Shown here: positions 18,521-27,859 of the stretch, piece after piece
How the letters are laid out: each line of letters starts with the position of its first letter
Numbering within the stretch: position 1 is the first letter of the stretch
Source of the DNA: Marivirga arenosa
GTDB taxonomy: Bacteria > Bacteroidota > Bacteroidia > Cytophagales > Cyclobacteriaceae
Direction: 5' to 3'
DNA length: 64,000 nucleotides
Assembly: GCF_030503895.2 (NCBI RefSeq)
Contig: NZ_CP129970.2
Location: 560,001-624,000, forward strand
The notes under the pieces: generated by a model
The model's database searches: none
The model's input: only the letters and a program-made list of their open reading frames with translations
Told to the model about the DNA's origin: nothing
Position numbers and translations under genes: made by a program

Positions 18521-19149
18521 TAGTCTTTACTTAATAATACTCTAATTTCTAATATCAATCTGTCAACCTCCTTTGTTTCATAGCCATCATAATAGCCCCT
18601 TATTCTATTCTTTTTATCTAAAAGAACTAAGGTATTATAAATAAGATATTCCTCTTCGGAAGGGTGGCTTCCTTTCCATTGCTCAGTAGGAAAGGCATAA
18701 ACACAATTTACAATTTGATTTTGCTTATTATTATCAAACCAGAAGCTGTGTGCTTTATCTCTATTTAAAAAAGATTCTTCTGCTATTAATGAATCATTAG
18801 CTGATTTTGGTTGAAGTGAGATTATATCTATTGAAAGATCCTCAAAGGTGTTTAACACTCTATTCAGTTCATTCTTTAATGTCTGAATTTCTTTGTTATC
18901 TGAATTGGGAATATGTACCACCTTAAAATCAGCAGAATAAGATTCTAATAATTGAATTGAATCTCCTTCTTGAGTATAAATTTTTACGTTTTCCTCATTG
19001 GTATTGGTGTTATCACAATATGCTTTTACCTCTGTTTCAAAGAATACAGGAAGGTCAAATTCATTTTGCCCATAAGACCTTAAAAATAAATAAAGAATTA
19101 CTGGAAAACTTAGCGTAAATAAGAGAATAAATATTTTGGATTTCTTCAT
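18520..19149 (-). CDS. SCO1/SenC-like protein lacking the CxxxC copper site
   Basis: A 209-residue membrane-anchored thioredoxin-fold-like protein. The C-terminal 'NTLVLLDKKNRIRGYYDGYETKEVDRLI' region (about 172-201) is strongly SCO-like, and it sits in the usual SCO position in an oxidase cluster. The CPxxC copper-binding site expected near the start of the domain is absent; that place reads 'FKVVHIPNSD'. The only two cysteines are far apart. It may have lost copper delivery and kept a structural role. The ATG at 19149 is preferred to a TTG six bases earlier, and the T-run of an intrinsic terminator ends just before it. Confidence 0.72.
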   Translation of the reverse strand: MKKSKIFILLFTLSFPVILYLFLRSYGQNEFDLPVFFETEVKAYCDNTNTNEENVKIYTQEGDSIQLLESYSADFKVVHIPNSDNKEIQTLKNELNRVLNTFEDLSIDIISLQPKSANDSLIAEESFLNRDKAHSFWFDNNKQNQIVNCVYAFPTEQWKGSHPSEEEYLIYNTLVLLDKKNRIRGYYDGYETKEVDRLILEIRVLLSKD

Positions 19150-19158
19150 AAACAAAAA

Positions 19159-19185
19159 AATCAGGTTGAGATATTCAACCTGATT
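19159..19185 (-). terminator. Intrinsic terminator between oxidase subunit IV and SCO-like genes
   Basis: An 11-bp inverted repeat (19159-19169 with 19175-19185, 5-base loop) is followed on the minus strand by seven T residues. It lies in the 60-base gap between the subunit IV stop and the SCO-like start, so it should end or reduce transcription of the act-cox operon before the assembly genes. Confidence 0.7.
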
Positions 19186-19209
19186 CTAACATTTTAGTTT
19201 TGTGTATAA

Positions 19210-19536
19210 TTAATTTCTGATATTAAATATTGCACTTCCTTCTACCATTAAAGCTACTACTAACCATAGAATTAATATAGTAGGGATAAGAATTGACCAG
19301 ATTAAAGCTTTTTGTTCATGCTTTAAGTGCATAAATTCTGCAACAATATAGAATGCTTTTACAATTGTTAGTCCTAAAAATATAGATACTAATACAATAC
19401 CTCTTGGTAATGTAAAGGCAAACACAAATTCAATTAAAGTTACTACTGCTAAAATACCAGCAACTTTCCATATTTTCTTGGTCTTTTCCTTGTCTTCAGG
19501 AATTACCTGAATATTATTAGTTTCTTCGTGTGACAT
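19210..19536 (-). CDS. Cytochrome c oxidase subunit IV family protein
   Basis: A 108-residue protein with a charged 24-residue N-terminus followed by three hydrophobic helices. Size, topology and position directly after subunit III match the prokaryotic oxidase subunit IV (COX4_pro/CyoD-like) family. It has no redox-centre ligands and is thought to stabilise the CuB site in relatives. It starts at ATG, 13 bases after the subunit III gene, and is the last gene before an intrinsic terminator. Confidence 0.82.
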   Translation of the reverse strand: MSHEETNNIQVIPEDKEKTKKIWKVAGILAVVTLIEFVFAFTLPRGIVLVSIFLGLTIVKAFYIVAEFMHLKHEQKALIWSILIPTILILWLVVALMVEGSAIFNIRN

Positions 19537-19549
19537 ATCTTTATAATCG

Positions 19550-20296
19550 TTAAATCAAGTAAAAAAGTGTAAATACGAATACCCAAACTAAATCAACAAA
19601 GTGCCAATAAAGTCCAGTTTTCTCAACCATTTCGTAGTGTCCTCTTTTATCATAAGTACCTACAACAGCGTTGAAGAATATAATGAAGTTGATAACTACT
19701 CCACTAAATACATGGAATCCGTGGAAACCTGTAATAAAGAAGAATAGTGATGCAAATAATGGAGGTCCATACTGATTCTCAGTAAGATTAGCACCGAAAA
19801 TAGTTTCACCCATAGCATTTACAGTTCCTTCCGCAGTACCGTGAATAAAGTGACTCCATTCCCAAGCCTGACAAGCAAGGAATGTTAAACCACCAATAAT
19901 AGTCCAAAGCATCCATTTAATAACATTCTTCCTATCCATTCTATGTCCAGCTTCCACAGCTAAAACCATAGTAACGGAACTTAAGATCAAAATGAATGTC
20001 ATTATCCCTACGAATACTAAAGGAGCATGAACACCATGTAAAAATGGTACAGCCTCAAATACCATTTCTGGTATCGGCCAATATTCAGTACTGAAAGTAA
20101 AATCAGATACCGTTCCTTGATATGCAGGGTGAGCATAACGAATTAAACCATAAGTAATTAATAAAGCTGAGAATGAAAAAGCATCAGATAATAGGAAGAA
20201 CCACATCATCAACTTTCCATAACTTGCCTTCATTGGGGCTACTCCACCTCCCCAAGTGCTTTTCGTAGTAGTATCAATTGTTGCAGAAGTTGCCAT
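19550..20296 (-). CDS. Cytochrome c oxidase subunit III
   Basis: A 248-residue membrane protein of the heme-copper oxidase subunit III family. Markers include 'MMWFFLLSDAFSFSALL' near residue 30-46 and the C-terminal 'GFHGFHVFSGV' and 'YWHFVDLVWVFVFTLFYL' segments. Seven helices are expected. This subunit binds no metal but supports proton uptake and oxidase stability. A second, shorter subunit III-like protein lies directly upstream, so the oxidase has two relatives of this subunit encoded side by side. Confidence 0.9.
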   Translation of the reverse strand: MATSATIDTTTKSTWGGGVAPMKASYGKLMMWFFLLSDAFSFSALLITYGLIRYAHPAYQGTVSDFTFSTEYWPIPEMVFEAVPFLHGVHAPLVFVGIMTFILILSSVTMVLAVEAGHRMDRKNVIKWMLWTIIGGLTFLACQAWEWSHFIHGTAEGTVNAMGETIFGANLTENQYGPPLFASLFFFITGFHGFHVFSGVVINFIIFFNAVVGTYDKRGHYEMVEKTGLYWHFVDLVWVFVFTLFYLI

Positions 20297-20319
20297 AAAT
20301 TTAACTGTTCAAAATAGGA

Positions 20320-20910
20320 TTAATGATTTAACAACAAAAATATATATAAATATACCCAAAGTCCATCTAAAAAGTGCCAATATGTAGTACACATTTCCAT
20401 TTTCACCATATTTTTAGAATGAACCTTTAATTTAAAAGCCGAAAATAACATAATTAATATAAAAATCAGCCCTGAAATTAAATGAAATGCGTGCAATCCT
20501 GAAATTACATATAAAAATGATCCAGAAGGATTGCCCACAAAATACACGTCTCTATCTACTAAAGCGCCCCAGGCTTCAAATTGGCCAATAAAAAAGGCAA
20601 TTGATAAAGCAGCTGTGACGATCATAAATAATTTTAATTGCTTAAAATTATCTTTTTTTGCAGCCATATAAGCTAAATGCATAGTTACGCTACTAGCTAC
20701 TAATATAATAGTGTTAATCAAAAATTCAGTTGGTAAATCGAATATTAGCCAATTACCTTCAGACTGACGCACTATATAGGCACTCGTAAGTGCCGCAAAT
20801 ATCATTACTATAGTAACAATAAATAACCACAATGCAAACTTCAATGGGTGCATTGAAAGTATCTTTATACTTGGCCCTAAATCTTGTTCTTTATTAATAG
20901 TAGTATCCAT
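20320..20910 (-). CDS. Second, shorter cytochrome c oxidase subunit III-like protein
   Basis: A 196-residue membrane protein with five helices and the family end 'TTYWHFLDGLWVYLYIFLL'. It corresponds to the shorter five-helix subunit III form (CyoC-like). It lies between ctaB and the larger subunit III gene. Bacteroidota clusters often carry this pair; whether both sit in the mature complex or one is an assembly partner is not known from the sequence. It starts at ATG, 2 bases after ctaB. Confidence 0.85.
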   Translation of the reverse strand: MDTTINKEQDLGPSIKILSMHPLKFALWLFIVTIVMIFAALTSAYIVRQSEGNWLIFDLPTEFLINTIILVASSVTMHLAYMAAKKDNFKQLKLFMIVTAALSIAFFIGQFEAWGALVDRDVYFVGNPSGSFLYVISGLHAFHLISGLIFILIMLFSAFKLKVHSKNMVKMEMCTTYWHFLDGLWVYLYIFLLLNH

Positions 20911-20912
20911 TA

Positions 20913-21815
20913 TTAAATTTTATCTAGTAAATAAGCCAGTTGAACTATAGGTAAGTACAAAAATGATCCAAACATTATTTTTAAAGCAGCTTCTTTACTG
21001 CATTCTTTCATTAAATAAAATGTTTGGCTTAAAAACAGTACCCCACATATGGTTGCAACTAGTGCAGAATATATACCCGTAACTCCAAATAATGTTGGAA
21101 GTAATCCTAACGGAATTAAAAACAAAGTATATATCATAATCTGAATCGCTGTATTCAAATCTTTTTTTCCTCCTGAAGGCAAAAGTTTAAAGCCAGCTTT
21201 TTTATAATCATCGTCAGCAACCCATGCAATCGCCCAAAAGTGAGGAAATTGCCAAATGAATTGAATTCCGAAGATAATCCAACCTTCAATACTAAAACCA
21301 TTAGTAGCTGCTACCCAACCTAACAATGGAGGTAGAGCCCCTGGAAGTGCTCCCACAAATACTGCAATAGGCCCAACTCTTTTTAATGCTGTATATACAA
21401 AACTATATAGTATTAAGGATGATAAGGATAAGATTGTAGTTAAAACATTGGTGTAAATAAATAATAAACCTAGTCCTATGATACCAACTAAAATTGCAAA
21501 AACAATTGCCTCTTGTTTTGATATTTTACCAGTGGGTAAAGGTCTGTTTTTAGTCCTATCCATCTTTTTATCATACTCGATTTCAATAATCTGATTTATA
21601 ATTACTGCAGATCCTGAAACTAAAAATCCTCCTAATGATAAAAAGCTTAAAGTAACGTAATTAATGCCACTACCACTAAAGCCTAACACATAACCAAAGG
21701 CAGATGAAAAAGCCACTAAAAAGCTTAACCTTGGTTTTAATAAAACAAATAGATTCTTTAGATAGCTAAGCATCAAATGAGTTATAGATATATTTTGTGA
21801 GCTATGATATTGCAT
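20913..21815 (-). CDS. ctaB: Protoheme IX farnesyltransferase (heme O synthase)
   Basis: A UbiA-family prenyltransferase with about nine helices. It has the Asp-rich active-site motif 'NQIIEIEYDKKMDRTKNRPLPTG' region (NxxxD...DxxxxRTxxRPLP), which binds farnesyl diphosphate and Mg2+. It converts heme B to heme O for the oxidase. The frame extends to a GTG at 21842, but the ATG at 21815 (overlapping ctaA by 14 bases) or the ATG at 21773 fits the family better; I chose 21815. It follows ctaA, which makes heme A from its product. Confidence 0.9.
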   Translation of the reverse strand: MQYHSSQNISITHLMLSYLKNLFVLLKPRLSFLVAFSSAFGYVLGFSGSGINYVTLSFLSLGGFLVSGSAVIINQIIEIEYDKKMDRTKNRPLPTGKISKQEAIVFAILVGIIGLGLLFIYTNVLTTILSLSSLILYSFVYTALKRVGPIAVFVGALPGALPPLLGWVAATNGFSIEGWIIFGIQFIWQFPHFWAIAWVADDDYKKAGFKLLPSGGKKDLNTAIQIMIYTLFLIPLGLLPTLFGVTGIYSALVATICGVLFLSQTFYLMKECSKEAALKIMFGSFLYLPIVQLAYLLDKI

Positions 21816-22905
21816 ACTCTGATTTATTCTGTTTTTGCTCACTAAAAACTAGCTGCAAAAATATAAAAAATTGCATTCCGAAAATCATACTTCCAAGAAC
21901 TAAATGAATGGGTTGCGCCCAAAATGGAATCGCAAAATAAGCCATAATAGTTCCCGATAATATTTCCAAAATGATTAGTGTCATTAGTATTTTAGTATTT
22001 CTAAGTAAAGAAGTAAAAGATTTTCTTTGCTTATACAGTAAATACAATAAATAACCATGAATAATTGCAATTGCAATAGAAAAAGATCTATGTACGTAAA
22101 ATTCCAAACCTAAACCTTCTATCCAACTTCCTCTTAAAGCCTCACCTAATTGGTTTGAAACAATATCTAATGATTCCCTAACCTGAGTTCCCAATATTAC
22201 TTGTACCAGAATCATGATCATAGCAATGACTAATACAGAAGTAACTCTATTCTTTTGCTCAATTCTATTATTTGAAGCAGATGATTTATAACCATTTACA
22301 ACAAAATAAAGAGCCGTTAGTACTGCCAATATTACTAAAGCTATAACCATATGGGTAGTGATGAGCCATGATAATAAATTAGTAGATACCACAACCGATC
22401 CGATCCAGCCTTGAAATAAAACTAAGATTAATGAAGCAACTGATAAAACTACAATTGATCTCTTCTTTTTCCAATATTTGAATGAACCTACAACACACAA
22501 TAGTATAAGAAAACCTACTACAGCTCCTAATAATCTATTTACATATTCTGTCCATGTTTTAGAAGCATTAAACTCAGCTTCATTCTTAATAGACTCATCA
22601 GCCAAAATAGCCTTACCGATTTCAGCATATCCAAATACCTCTAGATAATTTGCAAATTTTACATTCTTTTCATGCCTGTAATCAGCATAAAAATCTCTGT
22701 AACCTTCAGGTAATTGTTCCTCCGAAGTAGGTGGAACCCATTGGCCAAAACATTTTGGCCAGTCAGGACATCCCATACCCGAACCTGTACTTCGTACAAT
22801 ACCCCCGGCTAGGATTAAAAGATAAACAGCTATTACCGTAACTGTTACTAGCTTACGGTAATAGCTGTTTATGAAATGATTAGTTTTATGCGTTTGCCTT
22901 TGCAT
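21802..22905 (-). CDS. ctaA: Heme A synthase
   Basis: A 367-residue COX15/CtaA protein with eight helices. Typical signs are the N-terminal 'GGIVRSTGSGMGCPDWPKCFG' segment with the paired Cys, 'EYVNRLLG' with the Glu-x-x-x-Arg set, 'THMVIA' and later heme-ligand histidines in 'VHRSFS' and 'IHLVLG'. It oxidises the heme O methyl group to give heme A for CoxA. The frame reaches back to a TTG at 22923, but the ATG at 22905 is the more likely start and overlaps the coxA stop by 20 bases. Confidence 0.9.
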   Translation of the reverse strand: MQRQTHKTNHFINSYYRKLVTVTVIAVYLLILAGGIVRSTGSGMGCPDWPKCFGQWVPPTSEEQLPEGYRDFYADYRHEKNVKFANYLEVFGYAEIGKAILADESIKNEAEFNASKTWTEYVNRLLGAVVGFLILLCVVGSFKYWKKKRSIVVLSVASLILVLFQGWIGSVVVSTNLLSWLITTHMVIALVILAVLTALYFVVNGYKSSASNNRIEQKNRVTSVLVIAMIMILVQVILGTQVRESLDIVSNQLGEALRGSWIEGLGLEFYVHRSFSIAIAIIHGYLLYLLYKQRKSFTSLLRNTKILMTLIILEILSGTIMAYFAIPFWAQPIHLVLGSMIFGMQFFIFLQLVFSEQKQNKSEYAIS

Positions 22906-24754
22906 CAGCTGTTTTATCAACAACTTCCTTCTTTGCTAATTCAACCTCATGATCTAAATTAGACTCTGGAGTTTCAGATAAAGGTACAGTTTGAGGAATA
23001 AAATCCTCTTTAGCACCTGGCTTACTGTAATCGTATGGCCATCTGTAAACTTTTGGAATCTCACCAGGCCAGTTACCATGACCAGGATTAACTGGTGTAG
23101 TCCACTCTAAGGTATTTGATCTCCAAGGATTCTGAACTGCCTTTCTACCTCTATACATTGAGTAGAAGAAGTTGAATAAGAAAATGAATTGAGCTGCTAC
23201 AGTAACAATCGCTGCAATTGTAACGAACATATTTAAGTCAGTGTAGCTACTGAAAGCATCAAAGTTTGTCCAAGAATAATATCTTCTAGGGAAACCAGCA
23301 ATACCAATGTAGTGCATCGGGAAGAAGATCATATATACCCCAACAAAAGTCAACCAGAAGTGTATATAACCTAATCTCTCATCCATCATTCTACCAAACA
23401 TTTTAGGGAACCAATGGTAAACACCAGCTAATAGCCCAAAGATTGATAAACTACCCATTACAAGGTGGAAGTGAGCCACTACAAAATAAGTATCGTGTAA
23501 TTGAATATCAATTACAGAGTTACCTAAGAAAATACCTGTTAAACCTCCTGATATAAAGAATGATACTAGACCAATAGAGAATAATGTAGCAGGAGTGAAT
23601 ATAATATTACCTTTCCATAGTGTAGTTAAATAATTAAATACTTTTACTGCTGATGGAATTGCAATAATTAAAGTTAAGAACATAAACACAGATCCTAAGA
23701 AAGGATTTAAACCTGAAACGAACATATGGTGAGCCCATACTACGAATGAAAGTACTGTAATACCTAACATAGAACCAATCATCGCTCTGTAACCGAAAAT
23801 TGGTTTTCTAGAATTAGTCGCTATAATTTCAGATGTAATACCTAAAGCTGGTAATAAAACAATATATACCTCAGGGTGCCCTAAGAACCAGAATAAATGC
23901 TGATACAAGATAGGACTACCTCCCATATTTGGTAATGCCTCACCACCTATATAAATATCAGATAAATAGAAAGAAGTACCGAAACTTCTATCGAACACCA
24001 ATAATAAAGCAGCAGCAAATAAAACTGGGAATGATAATAAACCAATTACAGCAGTTAAGAAGAACGCCCATATTGTTAAAGGCAATCTTGAGAATGACAT
24101 TCCTTCTGTTCTCAAGTTAATAACAGTAGTGATGTAGTTAATACCACCTAATAACATTGAAACAATAAAGAATACCATGGCTACTAACCACATTGTCATC
24201 CCTAATCCTGAACCTTGAATAGCTTGTGGCAAAGCACTTAATGGCGGGTAAACTACCCATCCACCACCAGCAGGACCAGTTTCAATAAAAATTGAGGACA
24301 TCATTACCACACTAGACAAGAAAAAGAACCAGTATGATAACATATTCATAAATCCTGATGCCATATCACGTGCACCAATTTGAAGTGGAATTAAATAATT
24401 ACTAAAGGTACCACTCAATCCCGCAGTTAATACAAAGAATACCATAATGGTACCATGCATAGTAACCAATGCTAAATAGAATTCAGGATCTAATTTTCCT
24501 TGTTCAGAAATCCACCCTCCTAATATTGGTTTCAAAAAGCCTAAATCCATTTCTGGAAATCCTAATTGAAGTCGAAATATTACTGACATTCCAACCCCTA
24601 TTAACCCCCATAAGATACCAGTTATAAGGAATTGCTTACCAATCATTTTATGATCGGTAGTGAAAATATATTTTGAGATAAAGCTTTGTTCGTGCTCATG
24701 ATGCTCATCATGGTGAACATCTTGGCTAATATTTACTTCTGCCGCTGTTGACAT
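22886..24754 (-). CDS. coxA: Cytochrome c oxidase subunit I, aa3 type
   Basis: A 622-residue heme-copper oxidase catalytic subunit. Ligands are visible: His100 (TMHGT, low-spin heme), His293 of GHPEVY with its cross-linked Tyr297, His342/His343 for CuB, and His428/His430 in VAHFH for the two hemes. Glu295 in GHPEVY is the end of the D-channel and marks type A1. The N-terminal 25 residues contain a His/Glu-rich cluster (HHDEHHEHE). It reduces O2 to water and pumps protons. It lies between coxB and the heme A genes in one leftward operon. Confidence 0.95.
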   Translation of the reverse strand: MSTAAEVNISQDVHHDEHHEHEQSFISKYIFTTDHKMIGKQFLITGILWGLIGVGMSVIFRLQLGFPEMDLGFLKPILGGWISEQGKLDPEFYLALVTMHGTIMVFFVLTAGLSGTFSNYLIPLQIGARDMASGFMNMLSYWFFFLSSVVMMSSIFIETGPAGGGWVVYPPLSALPQAIQGSGLGMTMWLVAMVFFIVSMLLGGINYITTVINLRTEGMSFSRLPLTIWAFFLTAVIGLLSFPVLFAAALLLVFDRSFGTSFYLSDIYIGGEALPNMGGSPILYQHLFWFLGHPEVYIVLLPALGITSEIIATNSRKPIFGYRAMIGSMLGITVLSFVVWAHHMFVSGLNPFLGSVFMFLTLIIAIPSAVKVFNYLTTLWKGNIIFTPATLFSIGLVSFFISGGLTGIFLGNSVIDIQLHDTYFVVAHFHLVMGSLSIFGLLAGVYHWFPKMFGRMMDERLGYIHFWLTFVGVYMIFFPMHYIGIAGFPRRYYSWTNFDAFSSYTDLNMFVTIAAIVTVAAQFIFLFNFFYSMYRGRKAVQNPWRSNTLEWTTPVNPGHGNWPGEIPKVYRWPYDYSKPGAKEDFIPQTVPLSETPESNLDHEVELAKKEVVDKTADAKANA

Positions 24755-24773
24755 AACTTTATAATTTAAATTT

Positions 24774-25820
24774 CTAGTCTAACTCTTTGTTATCAATTCC
24801 TGTTTTCAAAAGTGCTAATTCTTTTAGCTCAGAAGGAACTTTTGTTAAATACTCAGGATTCTGCTTTAAAAATGATTCCTGTTCTGCATACCATTTTTTG
24901 TAATCTTCAGGTTCATCAACAATTAGAGTTAACCTCATTGAATAATGACCTCTACCACAAATCTCAGTACAAGCTATTTCATAGTTAAATTCAGGATCAT
25001 TTAATTCCTCTCTCATTTCTTCAGTAGTTTTACTAGCTGTAAAAGTAAATGAAGTAGGCATCCCTGGAACTGCATCCATCTTTAACCTAAAATGAGGTGC
25101 AAAAACACTATGTAACACATCTCTTGCTCTAATATTAAAAGTAACAGGCTCTCCTTTTGGTATATGCATTTCTCTAGGTATAAAATCATCATAAGATGCT
25201 TTATCGTTGAAATCAATACCAAAGCTATTTACGGCCTCGATTACTCTATAATCTGTATTACCTAATTCACCGTCAGCACCCGGATAACGAACACCCCAAG
25301 CAAATTGGTAACCCATAATTTCAATATTGTTTGTATTTTCTGGCGCAGGAGCTGTAACATCAGTCCATACTCTCCATCCAGTGAAAACAAGTATTGCTAA
25401 AACTACAGCAGGAACAAAAGTCCAAATAACTTCTAATTTATTGTTTTCAGGATAAAAAAGTGCCTTAGAATCTTCCTTATATTGGTATTTCCAAGAGAAG
25501 TAAAAAAGTAAAATTTGTGTTAATACGAAAACAACACCTGTTACTGCCATGGTAATCCAGAACATGAATTCATATTCTGAACCGTGCTCTGAAGCAACTG
25601 GTAGATTGTAGTTATCGAATTCTTTAAATGAATACCAGAAGAATAGAAATCCCCCACCAATTAAGAAGAGCATAAATAAAGCTCCATTAATTTTATTAGA
25701 TCCAGTTGCAATTTTACCGGTGTCTCCCTTTGCTACTTTTATCAAAGAAGAAATCCTGAAAATTAAGAACAAGATTGCTAATAAAAGTACTACTCCTAAA
25801 CCTATAGCTAAATTGAACAT
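24774..25820 (-). CDS. coxB: Cytochrome c oxidase subunit II with CuA site
   Basis: A 348-residue subunit II. It has an extra N-terminal helix, the usual two-helix hairpin and a C-terminal cupredoxin domain. CuA ligands are His237, Cys284, Cys288, His292 and Met295 in the CTEICGRGHYSM motif. There is no C-terminal cytochrome c domain (no CxxCH), so the enzyme is aa3 rather than caa3. Its donor is likely a cytochrome c domain of the upstream ActA or ActE subunit. The ATG follows actF by 24 bases. Confidence 0.93.
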   Translation of the reverse strand: MFNLAIGLGVVLLLAILFLIFRISSLIKVAKGDTGKIATGSNKINGALFMLFLIGGGFLFFWYSFKEFDNYNLPVASEHGSEYEFMFWITMAVTGVVFVLTQILLFYFSWKYQYKEDSKALFYPENNKLEVIWTFVPAVVLAILVFTGWRVWTDVTAPAPENTNNIEIMGYQFAWGVRYPGADGELGNTDYRVIEAVNSFGIDFNDKASYDDFIPREMHIPKGEPVTFNIRARDVLHSVFAPHFRLKMDAVPGMPTSFTFTASKTTEEMREELNDPEFNYEIACTEICGRGHYSMRLTLIVDEPEDYKKWYAEQESFLKQNPEYLTKVPSELKELALLKTGIDNKELD

Positions 25821-25844
25821 ATAATTTACTGTTACTTAATTAAA

Positions 25845-27176
25845 TTAAAATACGTGATGATGTTCTGCTTCTTTCAACATTGGATGATTCTTAGCAAGAA
25901 GCGGATATTTAGATAAACTAGTTAAGGCTACAAATAAGAAGGCTACACCAAAAATGATTGCCATTCCAATTTCAAGTAATCCAAAACCTCCATTTTCTTT
26001 TAATACCGCTGGTGTTACCATTAAGTAAAAATCAAACCAATGACCGATTAAAACAATTATTGTAACGATCTTCAAGAAAACTGTATGTCTTTTTGAATCT
26101 CTTGGCATGAAAACCAAAAATGGAAAGAAGAAGTTCAAAATAAGATTCACAAAAAATACAATACTGTAATGATCACTTGAAAGTCTTTCGATGAAGTAAA
26201 CTGTTTCTTCCGGTATGTTAGAATAATAGATTAACATAAACTGAGAGAACCAGATGTATGTCCAAAAAATTGAGAAGGCAAATACAAACTTACCTAAGTC
26301 ATGTAATACTCCAGTAGTTACAACTTTTAAGTATCCTTGTTCTTTCAATATTACTGTTATTAATGTAATGGCCGCTAAAGCAGTAACCCACCAAGAAGCA
26401 AAAACATACCAGCCGAACATCGTGGAGAACCAGTGTGTATCAATTGATAGAATCCAATCCCATGCTGAAGTAGATGAAGTAACAGCAAAGAAAACAATAA
26501 ATCCAGCTGAAATACCTCTTAATTTATAATAGTAGCTTTCACCACCATTTAAATCTTCTTCCAAAGATTTTTTTCTGATCCATCTGAACATTAAGAACCA
26601 AACCACAAAATAAACTGCCATTCTTATTAAAAAGAAAGGAGTATTTAAATATCCTTCTTTTCCAGCAATGATCGAATCGTATCTAGGATCATTCACATCA
26701 TAAAGATATTCATGTGTCCAGTGGAAAATATCATGACCTCCGATTAGGAATATACCTAAAGTTAAGATAAAACCGATCGGCAACCAGTTTCCAAAAGACA
26801 TTGGAATTCTAATTAGTGCTGCAGACCATCCTGCTTGTGCAACATATTGAATTGCGACAAAAAATACTCCTAACAAAGCAAGGCCTACGAAATACATATT
26901 GTTAATCCATAGATTAGCGAAAATTCTTTTAGACCAGTGATATCCGTGACCTTCTTCTGCATGTCCTTCTTCAGCATGAGCACCTTCGGAAGCATGTGCT
27001 TCGTCACCATGTGATTCAGCTACCTGCTCAGTACCTTCAGAATGCCCTGCTTCGTCAGCATGACTATTTGAGCTTGCAGAAAAAATACCTAATATCAGTA
27101 AAACCACACCTACAACAGCTAAAATAGAGAGTGTCTTTTTTGCCTTTGCAGTAAATTGAAATTGTTCTTCAGCCAT
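25845..27176 (-). CDS. actF: Alternative complex III subunit ActF
   Basis: A 443-residue multi-helix membrane protein, the smaller NrfD-like quinol-interacting subunit of alternative complex III. About ten helices are expected. After the first helix, residues 39-80 form a hydrophilic loop with eight histidines among Glu, Ala and Gly. That loop is absent from the generic fold and may bind metal. It is the last act gene before coxB. Family assignment rests on size, helix pattern and its place after actA-E. Confidence 0.88.
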   Translation of the reverse strand: MAEEQFQFTAKAKKTLSILAVVGVVLLILGIFSASSNSHADEAGHSEGTEQVAESHGDEAHASEGAHAEEGHAEEGHGYHWSKRIFANLWINNMYFVGLALLGVFFVAIQYVAQAGWSAALIRIPMSFGNWLPIGFILTLGIFLIGGHDIFHWTHEYLYDVNDPRYDSIIAGKEGYLNTPFFLIRMAVYFVVWFLMFRWIRKKSLEEDLNGGESYYYKLRGISAGFIVFFAVTSSTSAWDWILSIDTHWFSTMFGWYVFASWWVTALAAITLITVILKEQGYLKVVTTGVLHDLGKFVFAFSIFWTYIWFSQFMLIYYSNIPEETVYFIERLSSDHYSIVFFVNLILNFFFPFLVFMPRDSKRHTVFLKIVTIIVLIGHWFDFYLMVTPAVLKENGGFGLLEIGMAIIFGVAFLFVALTSLSKYPLLAKNHPMLKEAEHHHVF

Positions 27177-27201
27177 GATAAATTATCTTAAAACTGTGTT
27201 A

Positions 27202-27846
27202 TTAATCTTGTTTTTGTAATGTTTGTACATAGCGTACAATCTTCCATCTATCTTCTTGCAGCACTTGTGATCCGTGAGCCCCCATTCTTCCTTTTCCATG
27301 TGTAATTACATGGAAAATGTGACCGCCTGAAACTGTAGCTACTCTACCTGTATTGTATGCTGGCACACCTTGGTAAACTTGTCCTACTTTGGCAGTTTCA
27401 TCCATTGAACCACCTCCATTTTCACCATGACAGTGTGTACAATACTTAGTATAAAGTACTTTACCCTCTGCAACAACTGCTTCATTATTCGGAAGTGGAT
27501 TTTCTAGGATTCTAGCAGCCAGATCAAGGCTATCCTTATGTAATCTGTAAGGTAACATTCCATTTTCACTTCTTGGAACTGTATTACTTACAGGCTCTCT
27601 CATAGTCATACCAAATGGGTTATTAGGATTTGAGTTGAAATACTCTCCATATTCATCATCATCTGATGAAACCCATGCTCCTTGTTCTTTATCCGTTATT
27701 TGAGTTAATGGCTCATAAGAAACTGCATGGTACATATTTGGTGCGTACTCTAAGCCAGGTTCATCTTTACCAGCTTTACAGCTAACTAGAACCACAGTTA
27801 CGAAGCCTAAGAAAATGATTTGAAATATTTTATTTGTATTCATCAT
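27202..27846 (-). CDS. actE: Alternative complex III cytochrome c subunit ActE
   Basis: A 214-residue lipoprotein with lipobox LVSC near residue 20-23 and one heme c site, CTHCH, followed by a C-terminal Met-containing loop (HGKGRMGAHG) that could supply the distal ligand. It carries electrons on the periplasmic face of the complex toward the oxidase. The open frame extends to a TTG at 27858, but tandem ATGs at 27846 and 27843 give a better lipoprotein signal; 27846 is used. It lies 13 bases after actD. Confidence 0.88.
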   Translation of the reverse strand: MMNTNKIFQIIFLGFVTVVLVSCKAGKDEPGLEYAPNMYHAVSYEPLTQITDKEQGAWVSSDDDEYGEYFNSNPNNPFGMTMREPVSNTVPRSENGMLPYRLHKDSLDLAARILENPLPNNEAVVAEGKVLYTKYCTHCHGENGGGSMDETAKVGQVYQGVPAYNTGRVATVSGGHIFHVITHGKGRMGAHGSQVLQEDRWKIVRYVQTLQKQD

Positions 27847-27859
27847 TTGATAATTCAAC

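Noticed and set aside
19550-20910. The two subunit III-like genes as a broken duplicate
   Set aside because: Both are full-length for their types (long and short), with intact family ends, and the pair is common in related clusters, so neither is treated as a pseudogene.
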